From Novosphingobium profundi (GTDB lineage: Bacteria; Pseudomonadota; Alphaproteobacteria; Sphingomonadales; Sphingomonadaceae): a stretch of DNA of 64,000 nucleotides. Position 1 is the first letter of the stretch. The number at the start of each line of letters is the position of its first letter. Below, piece by piece: positions 52,426 to 60,578 of this stretch. The stretch spans positions 62,001 through 126,000 of the forward strand of contig NZ_JAIVLF010000006.1 of NCBI RefSeq assembly GCF_020524485.1. Reading direction: 5' to 3'. The notes beneath the pieces are model-generated. The model was not told the DNA's origin, ran no database searches, and saw only the letters and a list, made by a program, of their open reading frames with translations. The position numbers and the translations under genes are program-made.

Positions 52426-53151
52426 CTACTTGCCGGTGGTCACGAGATCGACCTCGGTCGTGCCCGGGCCGGACGGCCCGGCGTAAACGACATAGGCGGC
52501 ATCGCCCTTGCGCCCGCCGATGGCGTAGTCCTTGCCGGTGCGGCGCACCTGCGCGCTGTAGCCCGCCTTGTCGGCCATGGCGTGGTAGAAGGCCACGACA
52601 TCGCCCGCACCGATGGGCGTTGCATAGTTCACGACGATCATCGCGCAGCCCTCGCCCGCAACACCGGCCGCTTCCTGCACCGCGCCGCGCGGGTAGACGG
52701 GAAGCGCCTTGGGCACCTTGGCCGCCCAGGTGTTCGAGAAGGCAAGTTTGGTCGTGCAGTCGGTCTTGGCCAGCTTCGTCGCCCTGGCCACCTGCGCCGC
52801 GGTCGCCGCGCTTTCGGTGAGGACATTGACCCCGCCCTGGCGCGCTTCGGGCGCGGGCTTGATCGGGTGGCCCACCAGCTTTTCGGCTTTCGCGCGCGCG
52901 TCGCGGATGGCCTCGGGCGAGCGGTCCGCCGGGGGCAGGCTCACCTCGCCCTCCTCGGCCTCGAGCGCCGCGCCGGCCTGGCCGGCCATTTCCGGGTCGA
53001 CCATGATGTCCTCCCCCAGAGCCCCGCTCATCGCCGGATCGCTGGCCGGAGAGGTCGGCTCCTCGGAGGTGCCGCAGCCGGCCAGGAGAACGCTCGCCAG
53101 CGCCGCGCAGGCCCAGCCGCCCGTCCGCTTTCCTCGCACAAACTCCTGCAT
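52426..53151 (-). CDS. Putative lipoprotein
   Basis: A 241-residue protein with a lipoprotein signal (WACAALASVLLAGC, lipid C26). An acidic Pro/Ala stretch follows, then a globular C-terminal part (about 130-241) with conserved Cys pair (TDCTTKLAF, GEGCAMIVV) and strands such as VVNYATPIGAGDVVAFYHAMADKAGYSAQVRRTGKDYAIGG. It might be a sphingomonad conserved envelope protein; no named domain is recognised. The start at 53151 puts the signal peptide at the N-terminus. Confidence 0.68.
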   Translation of the reverse strand: MQEFVRGKRTGGWACAALASVLLAGCGTSEEPTSPASDPAMSGALGEDIMVDPEMAGQAGAALEAEEGEVSLPPADRSPEAIRDARAKAEKLVGHPIKPAPEARQGGVNVLTESAATAAQVARATKLAKTDCTTKLAFSNTWAAKVPKALPVYPRGAVQEAAGVAGEGCAMIVVNYATPIGAGDVVAFYHAMADKAGYSAQVRRTGKDYAIGGRKGDAAYVVYAGPSGPGTTEVDLVTTGK

Positions 53152-53305
53152 CGTCCCGGTATCCTTCCTGCCCGCGTGCCTGATGGCACCGGGGACATGC
53201 ACTCAAAGGGCAAAAGGCAGGTTAAGACCAGCGCCTTGCCCCCCGGCGTCCCATTTCGGGAAACGGCCCCGCGCAATCCTTGCGAAGGGTGAGATACCGC
53301 ACACG

Positions 53306-53341
53306 AAAAAGGGCGCCTGCACATGAGGTGCAGACGCCCTT
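53306..53341 (-). terminator. Rho-independent terminator after the glycine-zipper gene
   Basis: AAGGGCGNCTGCAC ... GTGCAGNCGCCCTT, a long stem with one mismatch; on the minus strand it ends in TTTTT. It is 190 bp beyond the glycine-zipper stop. The rest of this 379-bp gap (53152-53530) holds no other signal I can support. Confidence 0.82.
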
Positions 53342-53530
53342 CCACCCACGCGGGCAGGCCGTGAAGCGTGCCTGCACCGCAGGGCGTGCCCCCACCAGCG
53401 CGTCGCCGTCCGCGCGGACAGGGATTTCGGGAATTGGGGGAAGGTCACGGTCGGGACAGGGCCGCTCCATCAGGAGAGGGAGAGAGCGATCGGAGCGCCC
53501 CTGTCCGCAGCACGTGAGCCTGTGCGGCGC

Positions 53531-53974
53531 TTAGCGGCAGCGCTGGCCGCCGCGATCGACCTCGCGGCCAAGCAGGGCGCCTGCCGCCGCGCCGAGCACC
53601 GTACCGAGCGTGCGGTCACGCCCGCCGTCGATCTCGCGGCCCAGGAGCGCGCCCGCCGCACCGCCGATCAGGAGGCCGGTGGTGCCGTCCTTCTTCTCGC
53701 AGTAGTAGCGCCCGTTGTTGCCGCGCCACACGCGGCGGGGCTGGTCGTAGCCGCGATAGTTGGTGCGGCCATAACCCCGGCGGCGGTCCTCGCGCGAATA
53801 GCGGTGACGGTCGCGGCCATAGCTCTGCGTATCGGTCTGGTTCACCTCGAACGCGCTAAACGCCACAGGCGCAGGCTGCGCGGCCTGGCTCTGGATGGCC
53901 GCCGAAGCGGGAACAGCGGTGGCGATGCTGGCGCTCGCCGCCACCAGCGCGGTTGCCTTGAAGAATGCGTGCAT
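53531..53974 (-). CDS. Glycine-zipper 2TM (17-kDa antigen-like) envelope protein
   Basis: A 147-residue exported protein. The signal peptide is about 1-25 (ASIATAVPASA). A Tyr/Arg-rich middle follows, then a Cys-containing RYYCEKKDG. The C-terminus has a double glycine zipper, TTGLLIGGAAGALLGREIDGGRDRTLGTVLGAAAGALLGREVD (about 98-140), typical of Rickettsia 17-kDa antigen-like outer-membrane proteins. It likely inserts in or associates with the outer membrane. A 31-bp motif shared with the RcnB-like gene lies 59 bp upstream. Confidence 0.85.
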   Translation of the reverse strand: MHAFFKATALVAASASIATAVPASAAIQSQAAQPAPVAFSAFEVNQTDTQSYGRDRHRYSREDRRRGYGRTNYRGYDQPRRVWRGNNGRYYCEKKDGTTGLLIGGAAGALLGREIDGGRDRTLGTVLGAAAGALLGREVDRGGQRCR

Positions 53975-54032
53975 CGGTGTTCTCCTCGATTGCGGGACCC
54001 GGGCCCGGTGGACGGGGGCCTATCCGCGGTAC

Positions 54033-54063
54033 GCATTCAGGTTTAGGGCATCGAAGCTGAACG
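54033..54063 (-). promoter_or_regulatory. 31-bp conserved upstream motif (copy 2)
   Basis: Read leftward toward the glycine-zipper gene it is CGTTCA-GCT-N11-AAACCTGAATGC. Left and right blocks match the site at 18554-18584, with identical overall length. The ends TTCAGCTT and AACCTGAA are near-inverted. Confidence 0.55.
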
Positions 54064-54106
54064 GAGTGCAACGGCGCTGTCAGATTCCCCTTTTGCGACG
54101 AAATGA

Positions 54107-54219
54107 TACGATTGCGGGGGTGGGTCGCGGCCCAAACTGCCGAATTCACCTTCCACACCCCACGCTGGCGCAGAGAGGTGAACTCACCAATTCGGGGGTC
54201 AAGGGGCGATGGCCCCTTG
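54107..54219 (-). repeat. 113-bp three-hairpin repeat, copy 11 (B end decayed)
   Basis: The A end (54200-54219) is perfect. The inverted arms GAATTCACCT ... AGGTGAACTC are strong. The B-end palindrome has been lost, so the left boundary is set by the family length. It lies between the divergent glycine-zipper and rarD genes. Confidence 0.8.
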
Positions 54220-54281
54220 AAAAAGTCCTTCCTTCCCTATTCTTCTGGCCCCCTGCCTGCCCCTCCTCGAAAGTCCCCCCG

Positions 54282-55199
54282 ATGACCGCCCCTACCTCAA
54301 GCCCTGCCAGCGGCCTGCCTTATGCGCTGGGGACCTATGTCTTCTGGGGCCTGTTCCCGCTCTACTTCGCGGCGCTGCGCCATGTGCCCGCGTTCGAGAT
54401 GGTGGGCTGGCGCATTGTCTTCACGCTGCCCTTCTGCGCGGTGCTGGTGCTGTGGCGGCGCAACATCGGGGCGGTGCTGACGGCCCTGCGCAATCCGCGC
54501 ACGCTGGGCATCCTCGCAGCCAGTTCGCTGTTCATCGGGGCCAACTGGACGATCTACGTCTGGGCGGTGCAGAGCGGCCACGTCCTGGCCGCGAGTCTCG
54601 GCTATTACATCAACCCGCTGCTCAACGTGCTGGCGGGCACACTTTTCCTGAAGGAGCGGCTCTCGCGCCTGCAGTGGGGTGCGGTGGCGCTGGCCGCGCT
54701 CGGCGTCGCCATCCTCGCCTTCAATGCGCTGACGATGCTGTGGGTGAGCCTGGGGCTCAGCCTCTCGTTCTGCTGCTACGGCCTCTTGCGCAAGCGCGTG
54801 GCGGTGGAGGCATTGCCCGGGCTCGCGGTCGAATCGCTGTTCCTGCTGATCCCGGGGATCGCCATCGTCACCAACCAGGCGCTGTCACCTGCGGGGTCGA
54901 GCCTGGGGCAGTCGCTCACGACCGACGCCCTGCTGGCGCTCGCCGGGGTATTCACCGGCCTGCCGCTGCTGCTCTTCGCCATTGCCGCGCGGCGCATGGA
55001 CTATTCGACGCTGGGCTTCGTCCAGTTCGTGACGCCCACGCTCGTCTTCCTGCTGGGCGTCTTCGTCTTCCGCGAAGAGGTGCGCACGACCCAGATCGTG
55101 TGCTTCGCCTTCATCTGGAGCGCGATCGTGCTGTTCAGCCTCGACCTCCTGCGCCGCCGCAAGCGGACACGCGCAGGAGCGAGACCAAAGGCAGCCTGA
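54282..55199 (+). CDS. rarD: EamA-family transporter RarD
   Basis: A ten-helix drug/metabolite-superfamily permease of 305 residues. It starts ALGTYVFWGLFPLYFAALRHVPAFEMVGWRIVFTLPFC, the RarD signature (YxxWGxxPxY, EilahRi-like WR), with two EamA repeats (about 10-140 and 148-290). The substrate is unknown; the family name comes from chloramphenicol sensitivity in Pseudomonas. The stop is 3 bp from the convergent dihydroorotase stop. Confidence 0.9.
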   Translation: MTAPTSSPASGLPYALGTYVFWGLFPLYFAALRHVPAFEMVGWRIVFTLPFCAVLVLWRRNIGAVLTALRNPRTLGILAASSLFIGANWTIYVWAVQSGHVLAASLGYYINPLLNVLAGTLFLKERLSRLQWGAVALAALGVAILAFNALTMLWVSLGLSLSFCCYGLLRKRVAVEALPGLAVESLFLLIPGIAIVTNQALSPAGSSLGQSLTTDALLALAGVFTGLPLLLFAIAARRMDYSTLGFVQFVTPTLVFLLGVFVFREEVRTTQIVCFAFIWSAIVLFSLDLLRRRKRTRAGARPKAA

Positions 55200-55202
55200 A
55201 GT

Positions 55203-56537
55203 TTAGAGGGCGCCTGCGAAGCGCAGCGGTTCGCCCTGTGCGCGCTCGCCCAGCTGGCCTTCCCACATCGCGGTGTGGCCGCGCACGATGGTGCCGACGA
55301 CGCGGCCTTCCAGCTCCATGCCGGTGAACGGCGACCAGCCGCAGCGGCTTTCCAGCCAGTCCTCGGTGATGGTGAAGGTGCCCTTGCGGTCGATCACGGT
55401 GAAGTCGGCGTCATATCCGGTCGCGATACGGCCCTTGCCGACAAGGCCGAAGACGCGCTGCACGCCCGAGGAGGTCATGTCGATCAGGCGCTCGAGCGTC
55501 ATGTTGCCCTTGGCGACATGGTCGAGCATCAGCGGCAGCAGCGTCTGCACGCCGGGCATGCCCGAGGGGCTCGCCGGGTAACTCTTGGCCTTTTCCTCCT
55601 TGGTATGGGGCGCGTGGTCGGACCCCAGCACGTCGGGCACGCCCTGCTGGAGCCAGTGCCACAGCCCGTCGCGGTGCGCCCTGGAGCGGATCGGCGGGTT
55701 CATCTGCGCGTAGGAGCCCAGGCGCGGATAGGCGTCCTCGGCCCAGAGCGTGAGGTGCTGCGGGGTCACCTCGCAGGTCGCGATGTCGCGGTGCTGGGCG
55801 ATCAGCTCCAGCTCGGCGGGCGTGGTGATGTGGAGGATATGGATCGGGCGCTTGGCCTCGCGGGCGAGGCGCAGGATGCGCTTGGTGGAGAGCATCGCGC
55901 TCTCATCGTCGCGCCAGACCGGGTGGCTGGAGGGATCGCCCTCGACCCGCTCGCCCTTGCGCGCGTTCATGCGGTCCTCGTCCTCGGAGTGGATCGCGAC
56001 GCGGCGCGTACCGCTGGCCAGCACGCGGGCCAGTTCCGGATCGTGGGCGACGAGCAGGTTACCGGTCGAGGCGCCCATGAAGATCTTGACGCCCGCAGTG
56101 CCCGGAATGCGCTCCAGATCGGCGAGGTCAGGCGCGTTTTCGGCGGTTGCGCCCACGTAGAAGGCGTGGTCGCAGTACATGCGGTGGTAGGCGCGGTCGA
56201 GCTTGTCCTGGATGCGCATCACCGAATCGGTGTTCGGATTGGTGTTGGGCATCTCGAAGACGGCGGTGATGCCGCCCATGACCGCCGCGCGGCCACCGCT
56301 CTCGAGGTCTTCCTTGTGTTCGAGGCCCGGCTCGCGGAAGTGGACCTGGCTGTCGATGACGCCGGGCAGCACGTCGAGCCCGGTGCAGTCGATGCGGCGC
56401 GCGGCATCGGGGTAGGACCCCACGCCCAGGATCTTGCCGCCGCGCACGGCAACGTCCGCCACGCCCGAACCGCTGGGCGTGTGCACGGTGCCGCCGGAAA
56501 GTACGAGTTCGGGTGCCATGTCAGCCGGGTCAGTCAT
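55203..56537 (-). CDS. pyrC: Dihydroorotase (type I family)
   Basis: Zinc enzyme of pyrimidine synthesis interconverting carbamoyl aspartate and dihydroorotate. The 444-residue protein has DSQVHFREPGLEHKEDLESG (usual metal-ligand site HxH reads QxH here), the carboxylated-Lys region KIFMGASTGNLLV, IHSEDEDRM, ILHITTPAE, the active-site Asp in VLGSDHAPHT. The Gln at the first ligand position raises the possibility of a related amidohydrolase (hydantoinase/allantoinase-like), but the remaining motifs match alphaproteobacterial annotated dihydroorotases. The gene is divergent from the one at 56707. Confidence 0.85.
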   Translation of the reverse strand: MTDPADMAPELVLSGGTVHTPSGSGVADVAVRGGKILGVGSYPDAARRIDCTGLDVLPGVIDSQVHFREPGLEHKEDLESGGRAAVMGGITAVFEMPNTNPNTDSVMRIQDKLDRAYHRMYCDHAFYVGATAENAPDLADLERIPGTAGVKIFMGASTGNLLVAHDPELARVLASGTRRVAIHSEDEDRMNARKGERVEGDPSSHPVWRDDESAMLSTKRILRLAREAKRPIHILHITTPAELELIAQHRDIATCEVTPQHLTLWAEDAYPRLGSYAQMNPPIRSRAHRDGLWHWLQQGVPDVLGSDHAPHTKEEKAKSYPASPSGMPGVQTLLPLMLDHVAKGNMTLERLIDMTSSGVQRVFGLVGKGRIATGYDADFTVIDRKGTFTITEDWLESRCGWSPFTGMELEGRVVGTIVRGHTAMWEGQLGERAQGEPLRFAGAL

Positions 56538-56666
56538 GTCGCTTGCGCCTCTTCTGTCTTGGGGTCCCGCGCGTGAAGGCGGGGGTCATGCACGTCGAAC
56601 TAGGACCGGCGCGCAGGGCGCGCAAGGCACGAGAGCGCCAAACCGCCCTCTTTCGGCCCCAATTGG

Positions 56667-56681
56667 AGGGCAATTTGCCCT
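56667..56681. promoter_or_regulatory. 15-bp palindrome upstream of 56707 gene
   Basis: AGGGCAA-T-TTGCCCT, 25 bp before the ATG and just upstream of its AGGAG ribosome-binding site. It could be an operator or a short leader hairpin. Confidence 0.35.
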
Positions 56682-56706
56682 GCACATCTGTCCAACAGGA
56701 GCGCCC

Positions 56707-57066
56707 ATGCCCCTCGCCGAGCCCGCGCCTGCGCCGCCGATCCTCTCCCAGGAGAGCACGGCGCAGAGCTTTGACCTTGCGGACCTCGGCACCGAGGAAA
56801 ACACAATCGATTTCAGCGCAGTACAGCGGCGCTGTGCGCCCGCCTCGCGGCCCGGCGAGATCGTGGTCTGCGCCCCCGATCCCGAGGCCGAGCGCCTGGG
56901 CACGATACCCGGCGCGCAGGACTTCGAGCCTTCCCGGAACGGCCCGCCCCGCGCGGCAATCAAGCTGACCGAGAATATCGAGGCCGACGTCCACGTCGAT
57001 TCGTACGGGCTGCCCAACGGAATGGTGAGCAACCGGGTCATGGTCGGGGTCAAGGTCGCGTTCTGA
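56707..57066 (+). CDS. Hypothetical protein
   Basis: A 119-residue protein without a clear signal peptide, starting MPLAEPAPAPPILSQ. AGGAG lies 6 bases before the ATG. The segment RRCAPASRPGEIVVCAPDPEAERLG resembles a short motif (GEIVVC...) often seen in uncharacterised sphingomonad proteins. The C-terminal VHVDSYGLPNGMVSNRVMVGVKVAF looks like a beta-strand tail. Function unknown. It converges on the nitroreductase gene. Confidence 0.6.
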   Translation: MPLAEPAPAPPILSQESTAQSFDLADLGTEENTIDFSAVQRRCAPASRPGEIVVCAPDPEAERLGTIPGAQDFEPSRNGPPRAAIKLTENIEADVHVDSYGLPNGMVSNRVMVGVKVAF

Positions 57067-57195
57067 GCGCACGCGAAAAGGCCCGGCCCGCACGCCGACC
57101 TTGCCAGAAGATCGGCCCACAGACCGGGCCCGGTTCGGTACCCGCCGGTGATGGTGGTGGTTGGCAGGTGCCGGGGTGCCTGCCGGGTTATCCCG

Positions 57196-57786
57196 TCAGG
57201 CGAACGTGCCCGCGCGCGCGATCTCGCTGGCGGCCTTGCGGCCGACCGGCGCCTCGCGGTCCTGCAGGTAGTCAGGAAGCGTCGCCTTGTCGCCGATCTT
57301 GCCGATCACGAAGGCCGCTTCGAGGCGATGGTCGGCGGGCACGCCAAGCGCCGCTTCGGCTTCGCCGAACTTGATGCCGGTCATGCCATGGGTGTGATAG
57401 CCCAGCGCCTGCGCCTGCAGGGCCGCAGCCATCCACGCCGCGCCCGCATCGAAGCTGGCGCTGTAGTTGTCCGAATTGCCCTTCTCCGAGCGCATCTGCG
57501 TGTCCGAGACGACAAAGACCAGCGCCGAGGCGCTCTGCGCCCAGCCCTTGTTGAAGTCGATCAGCTGCGAGAGGAATAGGTCCCAGTTGGCATCGCCCTT
57601 GACCGCGTAGAGGAACGTCCAGGGCTGCACGTTGTACGCCGAGGGCGCCCAACCGGCCGCCTCGAAGATCACGTCGAGATCTTCCTGGGGAATCGCACTT
57701 CCATCGAAGGCGCGGGGCGACCAGCGATCAACGATCAGCTTCTCGACCTTGGCGTGGGCAGTGCGTCCGAGCGATTGGGCAGTCAT
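57196..57786 (-). CDS. Nitroreductase-family protein
   Basis: An FMN-dependent nitroreductase-fold protein of 196 residues. It has the N-terminal RWSPRAFDGSAIPQEDLDVIFEAAGWAPSAYNVQPWTFLYAV (FMN-binding RxSxRxF and PSxxNxQPW) and the later LGYHTHGMTGIKFGEAEAALGVPADHRLEAAFVIGKIG. The electron acceptor is unknown; nitro compounds or quinones are usual in vitro. The ATG at 57786 gives the expected start. It lies downstream of the pirin gene by about 107 bp and may share its transcript. Confidence 0.85.
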   Translation of the reverse strand: MTAQSLGRTAHAKVEKLIVDRWSPRAFDGSAIPQEDLDVIFEAAGWAPSAYNVQPWTFLYAVKGDANWDLFLSQLIDFNKGWAQSASALVFVVSDTQMRSEKGNSDNYSASFDAGAAWMAAALQAQALGYHTHGMTGIKFGEAEAALGVPADHRLEAAFVIGKIGDKATLPDYLQDREAPVGRKAASEIARAGTFA

Positions 57787-57893
57787 GTCGGGATATCCTT
57801 GGCAATCGGGATGGGAGAGAGGCGAAAGGGATGACAGCAAAGACCACTAGCGCGCCGAGAGAGTCGGCGCGCTGGCAACCTTCGCCAAAACCG

Positions 57894-58613
57894 TCAGGCG
57901 GCATCCACCAGGACGATTTCCGCATCCTCTAGCGCGGTTACCGCGAGGCTGGAAAGGCCCGTAATCGCAACGCCATCACGCGCCTCAGCCTCCACGGCCT
58001 CGCCCCCTGACGCTCCATCGGCCACGCGAATACGCCCGCGCGTCGAGACCAGGTAGAGATGGCGGCCCGGCGCGGCTTCGTAGTGCGCGGTTTCGCCCTC
58101 CGGAACGGTCGCGCCCAGCACGCGCGCATCGGCGCGGATCGGCAGCGCGTTGCCATCGCCGTCCTGCCCGCTGGCAAGCGCCACGAAGCGGCCCGCGCGG
58201 TCGTCCTTCGGGAAAGGCCGTGTGCCCCAATCCGGCGCCCCGCCGCGGCTGTCGGGCAGGATCCAGATCTGGAATATCTGGGTCTCTTCGGCTTCCAGGT
58301 TGTATTCGGCGTGCTGGATGCCGGTGCCCGCGCTCATCACCTGGACATCGCCCGCGACCGTGCGGCCCGCGTTGCCCATGTTGTCCTGGTGGGTGATCGC
58401 GCCTTTCCGCACATAGGTAACGATTTCCATGTCGCGGTGCGGGTGGGGGGGAAAGCCCGTCTGCGGCGCGATGGTGTCATCGTTCCAGACCCTCAGGCGC
58501 CCCCAGTTGGTGCGCGCGGGGTCATGGTAGTTGGCAAAGGAAAAGTGATGGTGGGCATCGAGCCAGCCATGGTTGGCCGCTCCGAGCCCCGCAAAGGGAC
58601 GCAGCTCGATCAT
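57894..58613 (-). CDS. Pirin-family protein
   Basis: A bicupin of 239 residues. The N-terminal cupin has HHHFSFANYHDPAR, HPHRDMEIVTYVRKGAITHQDNMGN (metal ligands H, H, H, E of pirins) and MSAGTGIQHAEYN. Bacterial pirins may have quercetin 2,3-dioxygenase activity or act as redox sensors; which applies here is unknown. AGGAG lies 9 bases before the ATG at 58613. The gene is divergent from a LysR regulator which probably controls it. Confidence 0.9.
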   Translation of the reverse strand: MIELRPFAGLGAANHGWLDAHHHFSFANYHDPARTNWGRLRVWNDDTIAPQTGFPPHPHRDMEIVTYVRKGAITHQDNMGNAGRTVAGDVQVMSAGTGIQHAEYNLEAEETQIFQIWILPDSRGGAPDWGTRPFPKDDRAGRFVALASGQDGDGNALPIRADARVLGATVPEGETAHYEAAPGRHLYLVSTRGRIRVADGASGGEAVEAEARDGVAITGLSSLAVTALEDAEIVLVDAA

Positions 58614-58818
58614 GCTATTCAACTCCTGGGGCGAAGAGGCCGCCGTCCCATCTTGCGGCGCCCCCTCGAAAGGGCGGTCCGGCCCTTGAAGGGCTCTGGC
58701 GGACCATTTTTGCGAACCGAAGGGCCCCGGGGATCGATGGGAGGGGCGCTTTCGCGTGTCTCGTCCCAGATAGGCGTTTTCATTTGATCGGAAAATTGCG
58801 ATAAAATAGATAGAAATG

Positions 58819-58833
58819 TTCAAGGATCTTGAA
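58819..58833. promoter_or_regulatory. LysR-type dyad (T-N11-A) over the regulator's own start
   Basis: TTCAAGGATCTTGAA is a perfect 6+6 inverted repeat with a 3-bp centre and contains T-N11-A. It overlaps the SD (AAGGA) and the first base of the ATG at 58833, so binding would repress the regulator itself. Confidence 0.5.
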
Positions 58834-59750
58834 TGCCCAACCTGGTAACCCCCAGTCTCGACCACCTGCGCATCGTCCTCGCCGTCGTCGAGGAGGGCAG
58901 CTTTGGAGGCGCGGCGCGCAAGCTGGGACGGGCGGTCTCGGTCGTCAGCTATGCCGTGGCGCAAGTCGAAGCCCAGCTCGATCTGGTGCTGTTCGAACGC
59001 GAAGGCTCGCGCAAACCCGTGCTGACGAAGAACGGGCGGGCCCTGCTCGCCGACATGCAGATCATCCGCGAGGACAGCGAGGCGCTGCTCGCCCGCGTGC
59101 GCAGCCTGCGCCAGGGGCTGGAGGCCGAACTCGCGCTTGCGGTCGACGTCATGGTGCCCGGACAAGTCCTCGCTCCCCTCCTGCGCGCCTTCCAGGAGCG
59201 CTACCCGCGCGTGCCGCTGCGCCTTCACATCGAGGCGCTGGGCGCGGTGGCCGCCTCGCTGATCGAGGGCCGCGCCAGCCTCGCCATCGCCGGGCCCGAC
59301 CTGCCCCAGCTTGGCGACTTCGAACGCGAGGTGATCGGCGCGGTGGAAATGGTGCCGGTCGCGGCGCCCTCGCACCCGCTCGCACAGCAGGCCCGGATCG
59401 CTCCGGGCGACACCCGCCGCCATCTCCAGCTTGTCCTCACCGACCGCTCAACGCTCACGCAGGGCCATGATTTCGCGGTGATGAGCCCGCACACCTGGCG
59501 CCTTGCCGATCTGGGCGCCAAGCACGCGCTGCTGCGCGAAGGCATAGGCTGGGGCTCGATGCCGCGCGATGCGGTGCGCGGCGACCTTGCCGATGGCACG
59601 CTCGTCGCGCTCGACCTGCCTGAGCGGCGGATGATGTCCTACCACCTCCTCGCGCTGTGGCGGCGCGACAACCGGCCCGGCCCCGCCGCGCTGTGGGTGC
59701 TGGAGGAACTGCGCACGCGCCTTGCGGAACACGCCGCCAGCACGGCCTGA
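58833..59750 (+). CDS. LysR-family transcriptional regulator, divergent from pirin
   Basis: A 305-residue LysR regulator with winged HTH at about 8-65 (LDHLRIVLAVVEEGSFGGAARKLGRAVSVVSYAVAQVEAQLDLVLFERE) and an inducer-binding domain at about 95-295. It is divergent from the pirin gene across a 219-bp gap whose right end is AT-rich (ATAAAATAGATAG), the usual LysR-target arrangement. The ligand is unknown. ygfZ follows after 39 bp. Confidence 0.9.
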   Translation: MPNLVTPSLDHLRIVLAVVEEGSFGGAARKLGRAVSVVSYAVAQVEAQLDLVLFEREGSRKPVLTKNGRALLADMQIIREDSEALLARVRSLRQGLEAELALAVDVMVPGQVLAPLLRAFQERYPRVPLRLHIEALGAVAASLIEGRASLAIAGPDLPQLGDFEREVIGAVEMVPVAAPSHPLAQQARIAPGDTRRHLQLVLTDRSTLTQGHDFAVMSPHTWRLADLGAKHALLREGIGWGSMPRDAVRGDLADGTLVALDLPERRMMSYHLLALWRRDNRPGPAALWVLEELRTRLAEHAASTA

Positions 59751-59789
59751 TTCGCAGCTTGGGATCTTGCACTTGGCCGCAATCTCCCC

Positions 59790-60563
59790 ATGTGCTCAGA
59801 CATGAGCGCCACCCGACTGTTCGACCGAGCCGTGATCCGGCTTTCCGCCCGCCCCGACACCGGCGAAGACGTCGCCGCCTTCCTGCAGGGACTCGTCACC
59901 TCCGACGTGAAGGGATCGCTGCCCGTCTGGGCCGGCCTGCTTACAGCGCAAGGCAAGGTCCTGTTCGATTTCCTGGTCTGGCCCTCGGGCGATGACCTCC
60001 TGATCGACTGCGAGGCGAATGTCGCCGACGCGCTGGTGAAGCGCCTCTCGATGTATCGCCTGCGCCGCGCCATCGACATCGCGCGCGAGGATCACCTCGT
60101 CGTCCACTGGCGCCCCCACACCGGCGACGGCGCGGCCTCCGACCCGCGCCTCTCCGCGCTGGGCGAACGCTGGATCGCGCCCTTCGACCCCAACGACCCG
60201 GACGATATCGTGACCGGCGCGGACGAAGCCTGGCGCGCGCATCGCCTCAAGCACGGCGTGTGCGAGGGCCGCGCGGAACTGGGCGATGGCGAACTGCTCT
60301 GGCTGGAATGCAACGCGACCGAACTGCACGGCGTCAGCTTCACCAAGGGCTGCTACGTCGGGCAGGAAAACACCGCGCGCATGAACTGGCGCCAGAAGAT
60401 CAACCGCCGCCTGGTCGTGGTCCCGCTCGAAAGCTCGAACGAGAAACGCCGCCGTGCCGCCTACACCGACCTTGGCCTTGCGGTGGATCACCTGCGCGTC
60501 GCGGACATCCCGGCCGAGTGCGTGCCGGGCTGGATGGAACTGACGAAGGACGAGGCGGAGTAG
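59790..60563 (+). CDS. ygfZ: Folate-binding protein YgfZ (CAF17-like)
   Basis: A 257-residue tetrahydrofolate-binding protein of the GcvT-like fold, involved in assembly or repair of some iron-sulfur proteins. The defining motif KGCYVGQENTARMNWRQKINRRLV (with the key Cys) is present near 190-213; the N-terminal RLSARPDTGEDVAAFLQGLVTSDVKG matches the family. ATGs at codon 1 and codon 5 are both possible. Repeat copy 12 begins 15 bp after the stop. Confidence 0.92.
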   Translation: MCSDMSATRLFDRAVIRLSARPDTGEDVAAFLQGLVTSDVKGSLPVWAGLLTAQGKVLFDFLVWPSGDDLLIDCEANVADALVKRLSMYRLRRAIDIAREDHLVVHWRPHTGDGAASDPRLSALGERWIAPFDPNDPDDIVTGADEAWRAHRLKHGVCEGRAELGDGELLWLECNATELHGVSFTKGCYVGQENTARMNWRQKINRRLVVVPLESSNEKRRRAAYTDLGLAVDHLRVADIPAECVPGWMELTKDEAE

Positions 60564-60578
60564 GATAGAAGGGATTTT

